Shown: positions 43,707-52,515 of the stretch, piece after piece
Layout: each line of letters starts with the position of its first letter
Position numbering within the stretch: the stretch's first letter is position 1
NCBI RefSeq assembly: GCF_900086585.1
Contig: NZ_FLKM01000008.1
Coordinates: 744,001-808,000 of the forward strand
DNA: 64,000 bases
Direction of reading: 5' to 3'
From: Emergencia timonensis
GTDB taxonomy: Bacteria; Bacillota; Clostridia; Peptostreptococcales; Anaerovoracaceae
Program-made: the position numbers and the translations under genes
Notes under the pieces: generated by a model
The model's input: only the letters and a program-made list of their open reading frames with translations
Databases searched by the model: none
Told to the model about the DNA's origin: nothing

Positions 43707-44528
43707 TCAAACCCCTTCTGATATTTCTATATTGACTGGTAACGGATAATCGATGATGCAGGTATTTTCATAAAGCCTTTCTTCCTCGGTCTGTCCCGAA
43801 ACTCTGCTGGTACGTTGACGCATTACGATAGACTTCTCAACGACTTTGCCTTTTTCTCTCACATATCTGAGAGACTGATTGTAAATTTTGTAGTCAAAAC
43901 ATCTTGTGCTGTCAGACAGAATTTTTCCATACATTGTTTTGCTGTCAAAATCGATGACAATCTGATAGGTATGGGTCGTGTCGTTTTTTACTTTCAAATC
44001 CAGCCAGCCCTCTGCTACAGTTGCGTCCACACCGGCTAAGTATTTTGACTCTGTGGGCGGTATGGCTTCGACTTCGTGACCGTGTCGTTCGACGATGGTC
44101 AATTGTGTGTGCAGAAACATCCAGTAAAGCATATTGCTGAATTGACATAAGCCGCCTCCGTATTCTCCCGTAATTTCCCCATTTACTAAACTGAGGCCAT
44201 CGCGATAAGGCTCTTTTTTGTCAGCCTTTCTGGTAACGTAACAAAAGGAAAATACTTCCCCTGGACGGATAATAAGACCATTGATTTTTTTTGCCGCCAG
44301 TTTCAGGTTGTGCACTTTGTTAAATTGGTACTTCATATCAAAACCGCTGTTTTGGTTGAGCATTTGTGAATCAGTTTCGAATATCTCATGGGCCAGGCGT
44401 GCTTTTTTCTGTGTCTGTGCGTAAGTGTTTTTATCAAGACGCATTCCCACATAAAAGAATATCTTCCTCTGCGCCTGTCTGATTGGCAGCAGCCAGGGAA
44501 ACCTTTCTGTCACTCTTTTTCTAGTCAT
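43707..44528 (-). CDS. vanW: VanW family protein
   Basis: VanW proteins occur in vanB and vanG clusters with unknown function. The 273-residue product shows the family core: IIRPGEVFSFCYVTRKADK, GEITGEYGGGLCQFSNMLYW and RHGHEVEAIPP. It is the first gene of the resistance part (vanW-vanG-vanXY) with AGGAGG 7 bases upstream of the ATG, immediately after a strong hairpin. The next gene, vanG, follows after 4 bases. Confidence 0.92.
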   Translation of the reverse strand: MTRKRVTERFPWLLPIRQAQRKIFFYVGMRLDKNTYAQTQKKARLAHEIFETDSQMLNQNSGFDMKYQFNKVHNLKLAAKKINGLIIRPGEVFSFCYVTRKADKKEPYRDGLSLVNGEITGEYGGGLCQFSNMLYWMFLHTQLTIVERHGHEVEAIPPTESKYLAGVDATVAEGWLDLKVKNDTTHTYQIVIDFDSKTMYGKILSDSTRCFDYKIYNQSLRYVREKGKVVEKSIVMRQRTSRVSGQTEEERLYENTCIIDYPLPVNIEISEGV

Positions 44529-44540
44529 TTCATTCCTCCT

Positions 44541-44593
44541 ATAAAAAATCCACTGTCTCGGTACAGCTTTATCATACCAAGACAGTGGATTTT
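44541..44593 (-). terminator. Strong hairpin between vanS and vanW, possible attenuator
   Basis: Arms 44545-44563 and 44575-44593 pair with 18 of 19 bases; on the minus strand TTTTTT follows and then the vanW ribosome binding site only 3 bases later. No promoter fits between the hairpin and vanW, so vanWGXY transcripts from upstream must pass through it. It looks like an intrinsic terminator used as a leader control. Confidence 0.8.
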
Positions 44594-44685
44594 GTTCTTA
44601 TCATTAGACCTATGAAATTGTGACTATTTTCTGAGCAAAATCTTACGATTTTCTAATACCCTGAGAAATACCGTCCATTTTCACT

Positions 44686-45777
44686 TTACGAAAGGGGGAG
44701 AGAAACGTCGAACCGAATAATATCGTTTTCGCTGAAGGCGCGAATGGTTCCGCCGTGGAGTTCGACGATTTCTTTCGCGATAGCAAGTCCCAAACCGGCG
44801 CCGCCGCTGCCGGAGGATCTGGATGTGTCTAAACGATAAAATTGTTCAAAAATTCTGGAGAGTTTTTCTTTTGATATGGTATCGCCATCGTTCTCAAAGG
44901 TGAGCAGGACGTTGTTGATGCCCGTCTTTGCTGTAATTCGAATAGAAGAATTTTCAAAACTGTAATTGACGGCGTTGCGCAGCAGATTATCGAAAACTCT
45001 CTGCAGCTTATCTGGATCGCAGCGCATCATGATTCCATCCGCTACATTGAGCTGACATTCCAGACGTTTTTCTTTCAGCATGGGCTGGAATTCGTAGAGC
45101 AGTTGATCCAGCATCAGTGACAGGTTGATCTGTTTCTTTTCCAGCGATATATGAGAAAGATTGAATCTGGTAATTTCAAAGAACTCATTGATTAAGTCGT
45201 CCAGTCTTTCTGACTTGTCCAGCGCAATAGAAAGATAACGCTGCCGTATTTCTTCTGAAATCTGCTGTTCATCGTGGAGTAAGGTCAAATAGCCAATTAC
45301 CGATGTAATCGGCGTCTTTAAATCGTGAGCAAGGTAAGTAACCAGATCGTTTTTCCGCTGTTCAGCTTCTCTGGCTGCACGCTGGTTGTTTAAGGCAGTC
45401 ATTTTGATCTGGTTCAATTCTCCCTCTAGTTCTGATAGCTGAGGAGAGAGGGTGATTAATTGATCGTCGTGGCTGGCAACCGTTTTTGTCGCATCGACCA
45501 ATTCTTGAAAGTAACGGAAAGGCTGCGTCCAGTAATGGCGGATGATCAGAATGTATCCGCCTCCAAAATAGAGGAGCATGAACCACTCTCGCCGCAGTTG
45601 CGCCCAGTTGGCAAGCTGGTAGATCGGATTTTCCTGCTGCCAGGTGAAAAACCCGAAAACAATCACCGCAACAAAATAGGCGGCGATGCCGATAAAGGTA
45701 TATGCAATCAAAGTGATGAGCATTCGCTGCATCAACTGTCTTGACAGCCTCTTTGATAATGTTTTTTCACTCTTCAA
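44686..45777 (-). CDS. vanS: VanS-type sensor histidine kinase
   Basis: The 363-residue product has two N-terminal membrane helices (LIAYTFIGIAAYFVAVIVFG and the region LLYFGGGYILIIRHYW), HisKA with LAHDLKTPITSVIGYL, and HATPase with NLLRNAVNYSFENS and GAGLGLAIAKEIVELHGG. It overlaps the upstream vanR by 11 bases. By position and family it should sense a glycopeptide or cell-wall stress and phosphorylate VanR. The sequence between its stop and vanW holds the attenuator-like hairpin. Confidence 0.9.
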   Translation of the reverse strand: MKSEKTLSKRLSRQLMQRMLITLIAYTFIGIAAYFVAVIVFGFFTWQQENPIYQLANWAQLRREWFMLLYFGGGYILIIRHYWTQPFRYFQELVDATKTVASHDDQLITLSPQLSELEGELNQIKMTALNNQRAAREAEQRKNDLVTYLAHDLKTPITSVIGYLTLLHDEQQISEEIRQRYLSIALDKSERLDDLINEFFEITRFNLSHISLEKKQINLSLMLDQLLYEFQPMLKEKRLECQLNVADGIMMRCDPDKLQRVFDNLLRNAVNYSFENSSIRITAKTGINNVLLTFENDGDTISKEKLSRIFEQFYRLDTSRSSGSGGAGLGLAIAKEIVELHGGTIRAFSENDIIRFDVSLPLS

Positions 45778-46483
45778 TTTTATATCCCACTCCCCACACA
45801 GTTTTTATAAATTTCGGATGCTTGGCAGGTTCCTTTAGTTTTTCCCGCAGCCGGCCGATATGTGCCATGACGGTATTGTTGCTGTTCTCCAGGTACTTTT
45901 CACCCCAGACCTCTTCGAACAGCTCTTCGGAGGAAACGACCTTGCCTTTATGATCGCAGAGGTACCACAGTATGGAAAACTCCAGCGGTGTCAAACTCAA
46001 TTCCTGATCGTAAAGGGTGCAGGAATGGGTATCTTTGCTGATGACTAATCCTCTGATATCGTACATTTGCGATTCAATGTGATTGACCTGGTTGTAACTC
46101 TTGTAGCGCCGCAGCTGTGTCTTAACGCGAGCCATCAGCTCCAGCGGATTAAAAGGTTTTGTGATATAATCGTCGGCCCCCAGGGTCAGTCCCATGATTT
46201 TGTCCATGTCTTCTACCTTCGCAGTCAGCATGATAACTGGAAAAAAGTATTTCTCCCTGATCCGCTGCAGAATCTTAAAGCCGTCGATATCCGGCAGCAT
46301 CACGTCCAGCACGGCCATGTCAACGTCGTTTTCAGCGATGCAGTTTAACGCATCGCTGCCATTGTAAAATTTATATACTTCATAGCCGTCGTTTTTTAGA
46401 TAAACTTCAATCAGATCGGCTATCTCCTTTTCGTCGTCTACAATTAAAATCTTTTCTTTCATACATCTCCCTTTCTCTAACAT
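45767..46483 (-). CDS. vanR: VanR-type response regulator
   Basis: OmpR/PhoB family: receiver domain with ILIVDDEKEIADLIEVYL, phospho-acceptor Asp in VLDVMLPDIDG and ITKPFNPLELM, and a winged helix with LTPLEFSILWYLCDHKGKV and a final VWGVGYKIEE. The 238-residue length agrees with VanR of the VanG group. A consensus-like promoter is present upstream (46537-46565). It should activate transcription of the vanWGXY genes, probably from a promoter upstream of the hairpin. Confidence 0.92.
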   Translation of the reverse strand: MLEKGRCMKEKILIVDDEKEIADLIEVYLKNDGYEVYKFYNGSDALNCIAENDVDMAVLDVMLPDIDGFKILQRIREKYFFPVIMLTAKVEDMDKIMGLTLGADDYITKPFNPLELMARVKTQLRRYKSYNQVNHIESQMYDIRGLVISKDTHSCTLYDQELSLTPLEFSILWYLCDHKGKVVSSEELFEEVWGEKYLENSNNTVMAHIGRLREKLKEPAKHPKFIKTVWGVGYKIEE

Positions 46484-46536
46484 AGAACATATCGTCCGAA
46501 GAGCGTATTTCCATGTCTTTTACCCTTGATTTTTAC

Positions 46537-46565
46537 ATTTTAACATGAAAGTTCGTTTTGGACAA
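46537..46565 (-). promoter_or_regulatory. Promoter of vanRS
   Basis: On the minus strand TTGTCC (46560-46565), a 17-base spacer and TAAAAT (46537-46542) with an extended -10 TG, about 54 bases upstream of the vanR start. Confidence 0.75.
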
Positions 46566-46750
46566 TATGGGGACGGTACCAGGTATTAGATACAGAAGAC
46601 GGCAGTTGCACAACAAACACGATGGAAGATCAGATGTGGGTTGCTTTAACGAAAATGAAGCAGGGGCGAAAAATTCTGCACAGAACTGTCAAATTAAAAT
46701 AAGCAGCCTGTTGGCTAGTTTCTCAACTAGCCGCAGGCTGCTTTTGTGTT
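46566..46750. other. Intergenic region with a bidirectional hairpin
   Basis: A protein-like frame on the plus strand (about 46580-46702, ending ...KMKQGRKILHRTVKLK) has no start site and looks like a gene remnant. A stem at 46701-46742 (AAGCAGCCTG and CAGGCTGCTT with an inner GGCTAGTT/AACTAGCC) could terminate transcripts from both sides. Confidence 0.4.
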
Positions 46751-46782
46751 TATAGCATGGGAAATATCGTCCGAAATCAAGT

Positions 46783-46826
46783 AATCTGCCATAAATTCTT
46801 GTCTTTTGATTAATTTAGGCACTTTT
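46783..46826. repeat. Imperfect intergenic repeat, copy 1
   Basis: Begins AATCTGCCATAAAT and ends GGCACTTTT; about 80% identical to 46993-47036, 210 bases away. Each copy has inverted GTGCC/GGCA ends. It lies in the gap between the van cluster and the symporter gene. Confidence 0.6.
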
Positions 46827-46992
46827 TTAAGAAATAGAAGCCTGTTTTTAACTAATTACCCATAAAATGTAAAAAGTGCCAATGGACTGTAAAGTTATAT
46901 AGTGATAAACTTTTGCATTAAAACAACATTTTTTAGCGATATCCAGACCAATCAGAGCTTTTTGCCTCTCGGAAGAGGCTGATGCAAGCTCA

Positions 46993-47036
46993 AATCTGCC
47001 ATAAATGCTTGTTTTTTAATCAATTCTGGCACTTTT
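46993..47036. repeat. Imperfect intergenic repeat, copy 2
   Basis: Second copy of the AATCTGCCATAAAT element. It sits just past the symporter stop, and the sequence between the copies has an inverted AAAAAGTGCC segment (46871-46880). Confidence 0.6.
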
Positions 47037-47053
47037 GCCGGATTTAAGCCGAT

Positions 47054-48247
47054 TTATAATATTCCCCCGTCCAGTTTCTGCGGTTTCAGATCGTGTTTCT
47101 CTACATAACCGGTGAGCATCAGGGTCAGAGCGCCGTCGCCGGTGATGTTGCAAGCTGTGCCGAAGCTGTCCTGCAGGGCGAAGATAGCCAGCATCAGCGC
47201 CGTACCGGTCTCGTCGAAGTTCAGTACGCCCATAATCAAACCTAAGGAAGCCATGACGGTTCCGCCTGGAACGCCAGGTGCGCCAATCGCGAAAATACCC
47301 AGCAGCATACAGAAGAGTATCATCGTTCCTACAGTAGGAAGTTCACCGTAGAGAATTTTTGAAACTGTCATGACAAAGAAGACCTCTGTCAAAACAGAAC
47401 CGCACAGGTGAATATTGGCAAAGAGGGGAATCCCGAAGTCCACCATATCTTTTCGCAGAGCCTTAGACTTTCTGGCGCCGTTCAGCGCCACTGCCAGGGT
47501 TGCAGCTGAGGACATGGTGCCGACAGCCGTCAAGTAGGCCGGACCGTAGTGTCTGATTACCTCAAAGGGACTTTTCTTTGAATAAGCGCCGGCTAATCCG
47601 TAGAGAAGCGCCAGCCATAAGTAGTGACCAGCCATTACAATTAAGATGACTTCAATAAAGACTGGAAGCTGTTTGGTGATTGTCCCTTCATATGCCAAAG
47701 CACAGAATGAAAATCCGATGAAAAACGGCAGCAGCGGAATAATTATTTTTGTGACAATTGCCAGCACCACCCGCTGAAATTCCTCAAGTAGATTGGCTAG
47801 ATTGATTGACTTTGTCCACGATACAGCAAGACCTAAGAACACCGATAATACCAAAGCGCTCATCACAGGCATAATCTGCGGAATGTCCAGTTGGAATACC
47901 GCCTCCGGCAGATCCTTCAGACCTTCTACGTTAGAAACGATAGAAAGATTTGGAATCAGCCCGTATCCGGCAGCGGTACTGAAAAAGGCGGCGCCGATGG
48001 AAGAGAGATAAGCGATAACAACTGCGATGCCCAGTATCTTGGAGGCGTTGTTTCCCAGCCGTGTAATGGAAGGTGCGATAAAGCCAATGATAATCAGAGG
48101 CACACTGAAAGTAATTATCTGTCCCAGGACATATTTAATTGTGACTACGACCTGCATAAAATCTTTGCCCGCATATAGGCCGACCAGGATTCCGATGACG
48201 ATACCCAAGAGCAGCCTGAAAGGAAGATTGCTAAATAGTTTTTTCAT
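47054..48247 (-). CDS. Dicarboxylate/amino acid:cation symporter (DAACS family)
   Basis: The 397-residue product has the DAACS topology with about eight helices and hairpins, and motifs such as FSVPLIIIGFIAPSI, the substrate-binding AVGTMSSAATLAVAL near HP1, the HP2/TM7 region FAIGAPGVPGGTVMASLGL and GTALMLAIFALQDSFGTACN. Likely substrates are glutamate, aspartate, serine/threonine or C4-dicarboxylates, driven by Na+ or protons; the sequence does not tell which. AGGAG precedes the ATG. The gene is alone, downstream of a GC-rich gap. Confidence 0.93.
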   Translation of the reverse strand: MKKLFSNLPFRLLLGIVIGILVGLYAGKDFMQVVVTIKYVLGQIITFSVPLIIIGFIAPSITRLGNNASKILGIAVVIAYLSSIGAAFFSTAAGYGLIPNLSIVSNVEGLKDLPEAVFQLDIPQIMPVMSALVLSVFLGLAVSWTKSINLANLLEEFQRVVLAIVTKIIIPLLPFFIGFSFCALAYEGTITKQLPVFIEVILIVMAGHYLWLALLYGLAGAYSKKSPFEVIRHYGPAYLTAVGTMSSAATLAVALNGARKSKALRKDMVDFGIPLFANIHLCGSVLTEVFFVMTVSKILYGELPTVGTMILFCMLLGIFAIGAPGVPGGTVMASLGLIMGVLNFDETGTALMLAIFALQDSFGTACNITGDGALTLMLTGYVEKHDLKPQKLDGGIL

Positions 48248-48524
48248 ATTTTACTCCTAAACAATTTGAATTAACGCAAAGATTATACACAGATATAGGA
48301 CGTTTGAAACATAAAAAACGAGTGCATGACGGAGCAGCGCTCCTATGCACGCATGTCGCCCGCAAGTGGTGACGCTTCGTAAGGTACGTTTCTTGCCTTT
48401 TCGCCCCAGCTTAGCTGACCTGGCGAATCGGACCGCGAAAGGCGCGTTAGCGACTGGAGGAGTGAGCAAAGCGAAGGATGAAACATACGGAAATACGTCC
48501 TCCCGACGATATTTCCTATGCTAT
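48248..48524. other. GC-rich intergenic region with palindromes
   Basis: No gene seen. A strong palindrome, GTGCAT/ATGCAC enclosing GGAG/CTCC, lies at about 48322-48350. The stretch 48340-48480 is far more GC-rich than its surroundings and resembles the palindromic material at 13802-13862. Long frames there have no ribosome binding site. Confidence 0.4.
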
Positions 48525-48558
48525 AAAAAAGAGGAGCCGCGTATTTGCGGGACTCCCC
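48525..48558 (-). terminator. Terminator of the htrA-like gene
   Basis: On the minus strand GGGGAG-CCGC pairs with GCGG-CTCCTC (two-base bulge), followed by TTTTTT. It is 16 bases past the protease stop. Confidence 0.85.
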
Positions 48559-48574
48559 ATGAAGAAATTTTTAT

Positions 48575-49798
48575 TTATTGAGTTGACTCAGTCAATTTGA
48601 CTTTCAAATCTACAGTTTTGTTGTTGCGTATTACGGTTAGCTTTACTGTTTCACCAGGCTTATGCTCAGACAGAGCTGACTGCAGATCCGAGGAAGTCTC
48701 GATCTTGGTGTCTTCCAGGTAGTAAATCATATCTCCAGCCTGCAAGCCAGCGCTTTTGGCATTGGAACCGGTTACTTCCTGAATATAAACGCCAGTCATT
48801 TTTACGCCGTATTGTAATGCAGTCTCTGCATCCGAAATGTCTGCAATTTTAACACCAATTGCCGCCCGACCTGTCACGCGGCCATTTTCAATCAGATCCT
48901 TGGCGATAGATGCCGCCTCTTTGATTGGAATGGCGAATCCAAGGCCTTCTACATCAGAACCGGTGGATTTTGCGACGACGATGCCGACCAGATTTCCGTA
49001 CTGGTCAAAGAGTCCGCCGCCGGAGTTGCCCGGATTGATGGAGGCGTCCGTCTGCAGTAAGGTTAAGTTTTTGTTTCCAACGGTCAATTCTCTGTCAAGG
49101 GCGCTGATGATGCCGGTGGAGGCGCTGCCGCCCAATTCTCCCAGCGGGTTGCCGATGGCAACGACCAGGGAGCCGACGGATAATTCGGAGCTATCGCCGT
49201 AAGTTGCAGCAGTCAGATTATTCGCTTTGATTTTGATGACCGCGATGTCGTTCTGAGAGTCCATGCCCACCAAAGTCGCTTCTAGTTCCGTGCCGTCCTT
49301 TAGTGTTACCATAATTTTGTTGGAACCCTCAACGACATGTGCACAGGTGAGGATATAGCCCTTTGTGTCGACGATAACGCCGCTTCCGGCGCCTTCAGTC
49401 ACGTAATTCTGCATCCAGTTATCTCGTGATACAGCTTCTGTCTTAATTTCAACGACAGCGTTTTCGTTCTGTGCGATGATTTCCTGTACGGATTTTTCGC
49501 TGCCAGTGGCCTTTGCCAGAGTGTAGTTCGTTGCGGATACGGTCTTTGATGTGCCGCCGACGCCCATGTTTGAGGCGAGGGTGTATCCCGCAATGGTCAG
49601 GCCGGAGGTTGCAATCATACAGATGATTAAAGTAATAATAAATGCCTTCCGGGTAATGTATTTCGGTTCTTTCTTTTTTGGAATTGCGTATTCATAATCG
49701 GATCCCTGATAGGATTGATGCTCTGTCTTGTCTGTAGAATCACCTACCATAATGAAATTTGGCGATCGATTGTCAAAATTGTTATCCCAATTATCCAT
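48575..49798 (-). CDS. HtrA/DegP-like trypsin-like serine protease with PDZ domain
   Basis: HtrA proteases degrade or refold misfolded proteins at the outer face of the membrane. The 407-residue product has a cytoplasmic N-terminus, one membrane helix (AFIITLIICMIATSGLTIAGY), a protease domain with the triad in TCAHVVEG (His), NDIAVIKI (Asp) and INPGNSGGGLF (Ser), and a C-terminal PDZ (AGLQAGDMIYYLEDTKIETS). I start at the ATG ending at 49798, after GGCAGG. It is divergent from hslO; both genes serve protein quality control. Confidence 0.94.
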   Translation of the reverse strand: MDNWDNNFDNRSPNFIMVGDSTDKTEHQSYQGSDYEYAIPKKKEPKYITRKAFIITLIICMIATSGLTIAGYTLASNMGVGGTSKTVSATNYTLAKATGSEKSVQEIIAQNENAVVEIKTEAVSRDNWMQNYVTEGAGSGVIVDTKGYILTCAHVVEGSNKIMVTLKDGTELEATLVGMDSQNDIAVIKIKANNLTAATYGDSSELSVGSLVVAIGNPLGELGGSASTGIISALDRELTVGNKNLTLLQTDASINPGNSGGGLFDQYGNLVGIVVAKSTGSDVEGLGFAIPIKEAASIAKDLIENGRVTGRAAIGVKIADISDAETALQYGVKMTGVYIQEVTGSNAKSAGLQAGDMIYYLEDTKIETSSDLQSALSEHKPGETVKLTVIRNNKTVDLKVKLTESTQ

Positions 49799-49957
49799 TT
49801 TGTTACCTGCCTTTCCTTCTTTGTTTGATTTTATCCTGATTATGAACAAATTATAACGCGTAATTGTGGTTTTTCTGTGTTAAAATTGTCAAGGATGTGA
49901 TAAAATATAGCATTGGATATATGAAATGTGAGAAACGAAAGGTATGAGATATAAAAA

Positions 49958-50872
49958 ATGAGCAAAGTAATTACAGCAATGGACAAAAGCAAGTCTTTCA
50001 GAGTGTATCTTACCATTTCTACGGACATGGTAGAAGAGGCGCGCAAGATTCACAACACTACGCCTCTTGCCACCGCCGCACTGGGCAGAGTGCTGACTGG
50101 CGCCGGGCTGATGGGACTTATGCTGAAAAACGAAAACGACAAGCTGACGGTACAATTTAAAGGCGACGGTCCGGCAAAAGAAATTTTGGCTACTGCTTAT
50201 AAAAATGGAAGCGTCAAAGGGTATATCTCCAATCCAAACCTGGATCTTCCTCTGAAGGCGGACGGACATCTGGACGTAGGCGGCGCCCTGGGAATCGGAG
50301 AACTGACTGTCATCAAAGATCTTGGCCTGAAGGAACCTTATTTGGGCAGGATTTCTTTAGTTTCAGGAGAAATTGCGGACGACCTGACCGCATATTATTA
50401 TATATCAGAGCAGCAAAACTCATCTGTAGCCCTGGGCGTAAAGATTGCCAGAGACTGCAGTGTTCTCTGTTCCGGCGGGATGATTATCCAGATGCTGCCT
50501 GACGCCCAGGAGGCGGCTGTGGACGCCTTAGAAACCATGCTGGGCAAGATGCAGCCTTTGACTACGACCATAGAGGAAGTGATGCTGCGGTCAGCTGGCA
50601 AAAGCGAAGAGGGTGTGGCCTGTGAACTGATGGATGAACTGTTCAAAGAAATGCCAGAAGAATTTGCCGTGGAGAAATTAGAGGCCATACAGATGAAATG
50701 GCAATGCGACTGCTGCGAAGAGCGTCTGGAACAGGCTCTGATGACCATCGGCAGGACAGACCTGAAAGAAATCATTGACGAAGACGGCCAGGCGGAGCTG
50801 GTATGCCAGTTCTGCGAGAAGAAATACTATTTTGATAAAGAGCACTTAGAGAGACTATATCGCCAGTTATAA
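49958..50872 (+). CDS. hslO: Redox-regulated chaperone Hsp33
   Basis: Hsp33 is a holdase switched on by oxidation of its zinc-bound cysteines. The four cysteines are visible as CDCC (residues ~248-251) and CQFC (residues ~280-283), and the core starts with ITAMDKSKSFRVYLTISTDM and HNTTPLATAALGRVL. The length (304) is normal. Divergent from the HtrA gene. The upstream region has an extended -10 (TGATAAAAT, about 49898-49906). It is followed by ddl after 60 bases. Confidence 0.94.
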   Translation: MSKVITAMDKSKSFRVYLTISTDMVEEARKIHNTTPLATAALGRVLTGAGLMGLMLKNENDKLTVQFKGDGPAKEILATAYKNGSVKGYISNPNLDLPLKADGHLDVGGALGIGELTVIKDLGLKEPYLGRISLVSGEIADDLTAYYYISEQQNSSVALGVKIARDCSVLCSGGMIIQMLPDAQEAAVDALETMLGKMQPLTTTIEEVMLRSAGKSEEGVACELMDELFKEMPEEFAVEKLEAIQMKWQCDCCEERLEQALMTIGRTDLKEIIDEDGQAELVCQFCEKKYYFDKEHLERLYRQL

Positions 50873-50932
50873 GATTCTGCATACAACGCCGTCCGGCGGC
50901 AGGATTTTATCGTATAAAATGAGGAGACATTT

Positions 50933-51964
50933 ATGAGAAAAATAGGTGTATTATTTGGCGGAAAATCAGGAGAACACGAAGTCTCTCTGCTATCCGCAAC
51001 CTCTGTCATCGAAGCGTTAGACAGGGAAAAGTACGATGTTGTCATGATCGGCATTACAAAGAGCGGCCAATGGAAACTATATGAGGGCGATGTGCACAAC
51101 TTGGCAGACGGCTCCTGGGAGAAGACAGCGGCCGACATCGAAGTCAGCGATTTAAAGAAATTAGCCGATTTTGCACTGCCAGTCCTGCACGGACCATATG
51201 GGGAAGATGGAACCATCCAGGGACTTTTTGAGATGCTGGACGTTCCTTATGCAGGCTGCGGCGTCTTATCTTCTGCCCTATGCATGGATAAGGTTTCCGC
51301 CAAGAAGATCTTTGAGCGAATGGGACTGCCGACGGCCAGGTATAAGCTGGTTTACGCGGAAGACGTCAAGGAGGATCTTGAAAGCGTGGTCAAAGAGGTG
51401 GAGGCGGAACTTCCATACACCCTCTTTGTCAAACCTTCGAATATGGGCTCCAGCGTGGGCATCTCAAAGGTGAGGAACACAGAGGAACTGCGCGCGGCTT
51501 TGGCTCTGGCAGGAAAGTATGACAGAAGAATTATTATAGAAGAAGGTATCAATTGCCGGGAAGTGGAAACCGGCGTCATTGGCAATCACAAGCCGGAGGT
51601 AGCCGCCGTGGGGGAAATCGTCGCCAAGCTGGATTTCTACGACTACACGGCCAAATACACGGACGATGCAGGCACGGAATTATCGATTCCGGCAAAGCTG
51701 CCAGCCTCCACTTACGAGGAAATCCGCACATTGGCTAAAAAAGCATACATGGCCTTGGACTGCAGCGGTTTTGCCAGAATCGATTTCTTTCTAGACAAGG
51801 ATACAGGTCAAGTGTACATCAATGAAATAAATACGATTCCCGGCTTTACAAAGTACAGCATGTTTCCGTTAATGTGGAAAGAGGCTGGCGTCTCCTTCCG
51901 GGAGTTAGTTGAAAGGATTGTGGATTTGGGTTATGAAAGATATTATGCTAAAAATAACCGGTAA
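50933..51964 (+). CDS. ddl: D-alanine--D-alanine ligase
   Basis: Ddl makes the D-Ala-D-Ala dipeptide for peptidoglycan. Motifs: FGGKSGEHEVSLLSA, PVLHGPYGEDGTIQG, FVKPSNMGSSVGISK and INEINTIPGFTKYSMFP. EHEVSL and the overall pattern are those of the ordinary ligase, in contrast with the VanG-type ligase at 42659. The 343-residue length is normal. It overlaps the start of the next gene by 32 bases, so this is the head of a short operon with DUF1934 and DUF4044. Confidence 0.95.
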   Translation: MRKIGVLFGGKSGEHEVSLLSATSVIEALDREKYDVVMIGITKSGQWKLYEGDVHNLADGSWEKTAADIEVSDLKKLADFALPVLHGPYGEDGTIQGLFEMLDVPYAGCGVLSSALCMDKVSAKKIFERMGLPTARYKLVYAEDVKEDLESVVKEVEAELPYTLFVKPSNMGSSVGISKVRNTEELRAALALAGKYDRRIIIEEGINCREVETGVIGNHKPEVAAVGEIVAKLDFYDYTAKYTDDAGTELSIPAKLPASTYEEIRTLAKKAYMALDCSGFARIDFFLDKDTGQVYINEINTIPGFTKYSMFPLMWKEAGVSFRELVERIVDLGYERYYAKNNR

Positions 51965-52361
51965 ACAATTTTCCGGAGATATTTCAGAAGACCAGATGGA
52001 ATTTATAACAGAAGGAAAACTCTACGAAAAAGGGGATTCGACGTACTTGATTTATGACGAGAGCGAGTTTTCCGGGTTTCCGGGCTGCAAGACGACTTTG
52101 AAGCTGACCGGGGACTGTATTCGCATGAAGAGAATTGGCAGCGAGGTAGGTTTTGGAATGGAATTTATCTTTGAAAAGGGTAAGCGTTTCAACAGCAAGT
52201 ATCACACGCCTTATGGCAATTTGGACATGGAGGTTTTGACCAACGACGTGGTCAACAATCTCACAGAAGAAGGGTTTGGCGACATCAATATCGATTATCA
52301 TGTCAGCCTCAATGGAATGGCAGAAGGCAGAAATAGATTAAAGATTGAGGTCATGCAGTAG
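51933..52361 (+). CDS. DUF1934 family protein (YwiB-like)
   Basis: The product is about 142 residues if the ATG at 51933 is used (MKDIMLKITGKQFSG); a second ATG at 51945 is also possible. The family is a small beta-barrel protein of unknown function; visible features are YDESEFSGFPGCKTTLKLTG, MEFIFEKGKRFNSKYHTPYG and DINIDYHVSLNG. It overlaps ddl and is probably translated from the same message. Confidence 0.85.
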   Translation: MKDIMLKITGKQFSGDISEDQMEFITEGKLYEKGDSTYLIYDESEFSGFPGCKTTLKLTGDCIRMKRIGSEVGFGMEFIFEKGKRFNSKYHTPYGNLDMEVLTNDVVNNLTEEGFGDINIDYHVSLNGMAEGRNRLKIEVMQ

Positions 52362-52394
52362 CAGTGACCAGTGGAAACAGGGGAGGTAAACAAA

Positions 52395-52496
52395 ATGGAC
52401 AAAAAGAAAAGGCTGATCGCACAGATTATCATAGTTGGAATTATCGCAGCGATGGTAGTTACATCTATTCTTTGGGCAATCATGCTGTCAGTATAA
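52395..52496 (+). CDS. Small membrane protein, DUF4044-like (33 aa)
   Basis: ATG at 52395 follows GGGAGGT by 7 bases. The product is [10 protein letters not shown] followed by a single helix ([20 protein letters not shown]). A basic start and one helix of this size match the DUF4044 family that is common in Firmicutes. The gene is too short for many gene finders. It sits between the DUF1934 and DUF1846 genes, 33 bases after the first. Confidence 0.7.
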   Translation: MDKKKRLIAQIIIVGIIAAMVVTSILWAIMLSV

Positions 52497-52515
52497 GATT
52501 ACAATGGGAGGAATC

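Noticed and set aside
46783..47036. CRISPR-like array (repeat units about 44 bases apart)
   Set aside because: Only two imperfect copies at 210-base spacing, with no uniform spacers or cas genes.
48257..48469. A 70-codon minus-strand frame in the gap between symporter and protease genes
   Set aside because: The product is Arg-rich with no ribosome binding site; the sequence is better explained by palindromic spacer DNA.
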